Shown here in pieces: positions 61,427-64,000 of a stretch of 64,000 bases of DNA (the stretch's first letter is position 1; every line of letters starts with the position of its first letter). Origin of the DNA: Pontimicrobium sp. SW4 (GTDB taxonomy: Bacteria; Bacteroidota; Bacteroidia; Flavobacteriales; Flavobacteriaceae); the NCBI RefSeq assembly GCF_039954625.1, contig NZ_CP157199.1, forward strand, positions 1,736,001 to 1,800,000, read 5' to 3'. The notes beneath the pieces were generated by a model, which worked only from the letters and a program-made list of their open reading frames with translations, made no database searches and had not been told where the DNA came from. A program made the position numbers and the translations under genes.

Positions 61427-62893
61427 TTAATGAGAACTTTTAACTTCAGCAACCATTGTAGGAGTTACGTTAGTTTTATTATTTCCCCAAGAATTATAAA
61501 CGTATGTCATAACATCAGCAATTTCTTCATCTGTTAATGTTTGCTTAGTCATTATGCTATTATATTTTTGTCCGTTAACCGTTATTTCACCAGTTAAACC
61601 ATTTAATACAGCACCTATAGCTCTTTTAACATCAGCATTTAAATAATCTGATTTAGCTAAAGGAGGAAATGCATTTGGTATACCTTGACCTTCGGCTTGA
61701 TGACATGCAAAACACGTTTTCATATATATTTGCTTACCAGAAATCATCTTTTCACTTAGCGATTTGTTTGTGTTTGTAGCAACAACAGCAGAACCATCAT
61801 TTGGCATTGTTTGAATTGTTCCTCCCTCTGGATTATAAATACCCTCTTGTTTTACACCTGAGTATATTTGCTTGTCCTCTTCTCCGTTTACTTTCAACAT
61901 TCCTAAAGCTCCTTTATTAAAGGCTCTAAAGATAGCATGATCCACTAAAATAAAAGTTCCAGGAACATCTACTTTAAAGTCAACAATTGCAGCTCCACCA
62001 GCTGGAATTAAAGTTGTTTGCACATCTTTATTAATTATAGAACCACCTTCAACATGGACATTATCAAAAATTTCTCCAATTACGTGAAATGACGATGTTA
62101 AGTTTGGACCACCATTACCTACGTAAAGGCGAACAGTTTCTCCAACATTAGCTGTAATCGCTCCATCTCCTGTCAAAGCTCCTACTTTACCATTAAATAC
62201 TACATAATCTGCATCTTCATCTACCGCTTTTTGCATATCGAAAGGTTGTAACCCTGGTTCTCCATTTTCTCCTTTAGTATAGAAATCTCCTTGCATGATA
62301 TAGTATTCTTTATCAACTGGTGGCAAGCCTCCTTCTGGTTCAACCAGAATTAAACCATACATACCATTTGCAATATGCATTCCAACTGGTGCAGTGGCAC
62401 AGTGATACACATATAGTCCTGGATTTAAGGTTTTAAACGAAAACACTTTTTCATGTCCTGGTGCCACAAACGATGATGTTGCCCCACCACCTGGACCAGT
62501 AACCGCATGTAAATCAATATTATGTGGTAATTTATTATCTGGATGGTTAGATAAGGTAAATTCGACCTCATCGCCTACTCGAGTTCTAATAAAACTCCCA
62601 GGCACAGATCCACCAAATGTCCAGTAGACATACTCTACACCGTCAGTCATGGTTCCTACCTCTTCAAGGATTTCCATGTTAACTATCAATTTTTTTGCTG
62701 GACGATCTCCAACTGGAGCAGGTACAAAAGGCGGTGCTGTTAATTCAGCTTCCATGGTTCCTTTTATTACTATTGTAGTTGGATCTTGCATTGCTACTTT
62801 TTCATTAGATGCAGAATCTCCGCAGCTAAATACTAAAACAAAAGAAGCAACTAACATACTTACTTTTGATACTAATTTATTTAATTTTATCAT
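61427..62893 (-). CDS. nirK: Copper nitrite reductase with fused C-terminal cytochrome c domain
   Basis: A 488-residue lipoprotein (lipobox VFSC, Cys24). Type 1 copper ligands are H124, C165, H173 and M178; type 2 ligands are H129, H164 and H319. The proton-delivery pair is D127 and H270. The loop [11 protein letters not shown] is the shorter class II type. After about residue 375 a cytochrome c domain follows, with the heme motif CFACH (394-398) and a later Met in YNSIMTKQ. It reduces nitrite to NO, and the fused heme would bring electrons. norB ends 12 bp upstream on the same strand. Confidence 0.95.
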   Translation of the reverse strand: MIKLNKLVSKVSMLVASFVLVFSCGDSASNEKVAMQDPTTIVIKGTMEAELTAPPFVPAPVGDRPAKKLIVNMEILEEVGTMTDGVEYVYWTFGGSVPGSFIRTRVGDEVEFTLSNHPDNKLPHNIDLHAVTGPGGGATSSFVAPGHEKVFSFKTLNPGLYVYHCATAPVGMHIANGMYGLILVEPEGGLPPVDKEYYIMQGDFYTKGENGEPGLQPFDMQKAVDEDADYVVFNGKVGALTGDGAITANVGETVRLYVGNGGPNLTSSFHVIGEIFDNVHVEGGSIINKDVQTTLIPAGGAAIVDFKVDVPGTFILVDHAIFRAFNKGALGMLKVNGEEDKQIYSGVKQEGIYNPEGGTIQTMPNDGSAVVATNTNKSLSEKMISGKQIYMKTCFACHQAEGQGIPNAFPPLAKSDYLNADVKRAIGAVLNGLTGEITVNGQKYNSIMTKQTLTDEEIADVMTYVYNSWGNNKTNVTPTMVAEVKSSH

Positions 62894-62905
62894 GATTTCT
62901 TTTTA

Positions 62906-64000
62906 TTAATTGTCTAATTCTAATGCTTCATCATTTGGTCTCCCATGTTTGTAAAAATCTATTACATATAGTATGATACCTGTTGTAAAGATTGTTGCAC
63001 ATAGTATTAGTACAACAAAGTGTATGCTGATTTCTCCCTGAACTTGCATAAAGTCCATACCAAATTTTCTTTCTAAGTATACTTGAGCAACACCAGCAAC
63101 TCCAAAAGCTACCGTCATACCAATCATTCCAATATTAGACAACCAATATGCAGCTCTACCTCTTGTACTTTCGTATAATTTTCGTCCAGTTAAATTTGGT
63201 AATGCATAACTTATAATTGCTAAAACAATCATACCATAAGCTCCCCAAAACGCTAAGTGACCATGCATTGCTGTAACGAGTGTTCCGTGTGTGTATAAAT
63301 TTGTTTGTGGTAATGTATGAGCAAAACCTAATAACCCAGCTCCAACAAAGGATACTATAGCAGCTCCTAAAGTCCAGTATAATGCTAATTTATTTGGATG
63401 CTTTTTCTCGCCTTTTCTATACATATTAACTGCAAATAATGCCATTGCTAAGAATGCTAAAGGCTCAAGAGCTGAGAATATACCACCAACAATTAACCAA
63501 ATTTTATTTACACCAATGTAATAGTAGTGATGTCCTGTTCCTAATACTCCAGATAAGAATGTTAACCCAACAATTACATACAACCATTTTTCAATAACTT
63601 CTCTATCTACACCAGTAAGTTTAATTAATAAGAAAGATAGAATACCTCCCATAATTAATTCCCAAACACCTTCTACCCATAAGTGCACAACCCACCATCT
63701 AAAAAATGAATCGGTTACTTGACTATCAAATGGCAGCATACCTGGTAAGTATAACAAAGCAGCAAACAATAATCCCATAGATAGGACTAATGCTGTTGTT
63801 GTTTTTCGTTTCCCTTTAAAAAGTGTGACGAGAATAAGTCCTAAAAACAAGAGCACATTTGCTACAACCAAGAAATCTAAAGGTCTTGGTATTTCTAAAA
63901 ATTTTCTTCCTTCCCAATAGTTAAAGTGGTACCCTACTATAGCTACAACACCAACTACAGCTAAACTTATTAATTGAACATAAGCTAATTTTACGCTCAC
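62906..64000 (-). CDS. norB: Nitric oxide reductase large subunit (NorB), C-terminal part
   Basis: 364 codons of a heme-copper oxidase-fold membrane protein; the N-terminus runs off the window, and the first codon (GTG) is probably internal. VVHLWVEGVWELIMGG has the FeB His and Glu, LGTGHHYYYIG the next His pair, and TAMHGHLAFWGAYGMI the heme ligands. This set marks NorB, not a cytochrome oxidase (no Tyr cross-link site). It reduces NO to N2O. Whether it is the cytochrome c type or the quinol (qNor) type depends on the missing N-terminus. nirK follows 12 bp later. Confidence 0.93.
   Translation of the reverse strand: MSVKLAYVQLISLAVVGVVAIVGYHFNYWEGRKFLEIPRPLDFLVVANVLLFLGLILVTLFKGKRKTTTALVLSMGLLFAALLYLPGMLPFDSQVTDSFFRWWVVHLWVEGVWELIMGGILSFLLIKLTGVDREVIEKWLYVIVGLTFLSGVLGTGHHYYYIGVNKIWLIVGGIFSALEPLAFLAMALFAVNMYRKGEKKHPNKLALYWTLGAAIVSFVGAGLLGFAHTLPQTNLYTHGTLVTAMHGHLAFWGAYGMIVLAIISYALPNLTGRKLYESTRGRAAYWLSNIGMIGMTVAFGVAGVAQVYLERKFGMDFMQVQGEISIHFVVLILCATIFTTGIILYVIDFYKHGRPNDEALELDN

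Noticed and set aside
1..64000. tRNA, rRNA, riboswitch and CRISPR features.
   Set aside because: I saw no cloverleaf-like CCA-ending gene, ribosomal sequence, riboswitch core or spaced direct repeats. A covariance-model scan would be needed to exclude small RNAs.

Overview
The window is AT-rich DNA from a Bacteroidota bacterium, most likely a marine member of Flavobacteriaceae. The evidence is a gliding-motility gldF-gldG gene, a type IX secretion C-terminal sorting domain, a hybrid two-component AraC-type regulator, LytS/LytTR pairs, an MscL/ABC exporter pair, Bacteroidota lipoprotein signals, and several TAnnTTTG promoter elements without obvious Shine-Dalgarno sequences. No rRNA, tRNA, CRISPR array, transposase or phage module was seen. 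Genus cannot be assigned from this sequence alone.

Layout. 1-13 kb is mostly housekeeping: the tail of an M42 peptidase, a class V aminotransferase, a penicillin-acylase family enzyme, a NUDIX hydrolase, a PrsW-like protease, a three-gene biotin-dependent acyl-CoA carboxylase, an amidohydrolase, a MarC-like membrane protein, and a tight operon of small unknown genes ending in a DinB-like gene. 13.2-16.3 kb is an odd accessory block: a leaderless 112-residue protein that looks like a microbial (N1/T1/barnase-type) ribonuclease, an 83-residue and a 450-residue leaderless unknown, and a divergent 185-residue unknown. 16.3-28 kb holds two kinase/LytTR signalling pairs of different kinase classes around a Bcr/CflA-type exporter and a cluster of secreted proteins (S74 tail-fibre-like with a 51-bp tandem repeat, a T9SS cargo, and an adhesin-like protein). 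28-33 kb carries a NYN-domain protein, a 34-residue basic protein, MscL, an ABC exporter and a deoxyribosyltransferase-like gene flanked by a 10-bp inverted repeat. It is also thick with palindromic intergenic repeats. 33-44 kb has acetyl-CoA synthetase, TauE/SafE plus a divergent Lrp-type regulator, a PD40 protein, an AGCS symporter, TfoX, a lipoprotein gene with an in-frame stop, the hybrid regulator, and purC.

44-50 kb contains phoH, an S-adenosylmethionine hydrolase-like gene, a small ABM-domain gene, a gene in which GldF and GldG are one 794-residue protein, and dnaN. 50-54.5 kb is a polymorphic-toxin locus. It has a lipoprotein ending in an AHH nuclease domain, followed by a DUF1963-type probable immunity gene, a start-less toxin-tip fragment, a probable immunity gene 2 bp after it, and a secreted unknown. 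55-64 kb is a denitrification cluster, all on the minus strand: norB (cut by the window edge), nirK with a fused cytochrome c domain, a NirV-like FGE-family protein, a SCO copper chaperone with a heavy-metal-binding segment, an RIC/ScdA di-iron repair protein, an alginate-export-family porin, and the NorQ/NorD maturation pair. Together these would reduce nitrite to nitrous oxide and repair nitrosative damage. No nosZ lies inside the window.

The best candidates for new biology are the leaderless RNase-like block (13.2-16.3 kb), the toxin locus with its displaced tip (50-54.5 kb), the GldF-GldG fusion, the kinase gene without a canonical start, and the dispersed palindromic repeat family.
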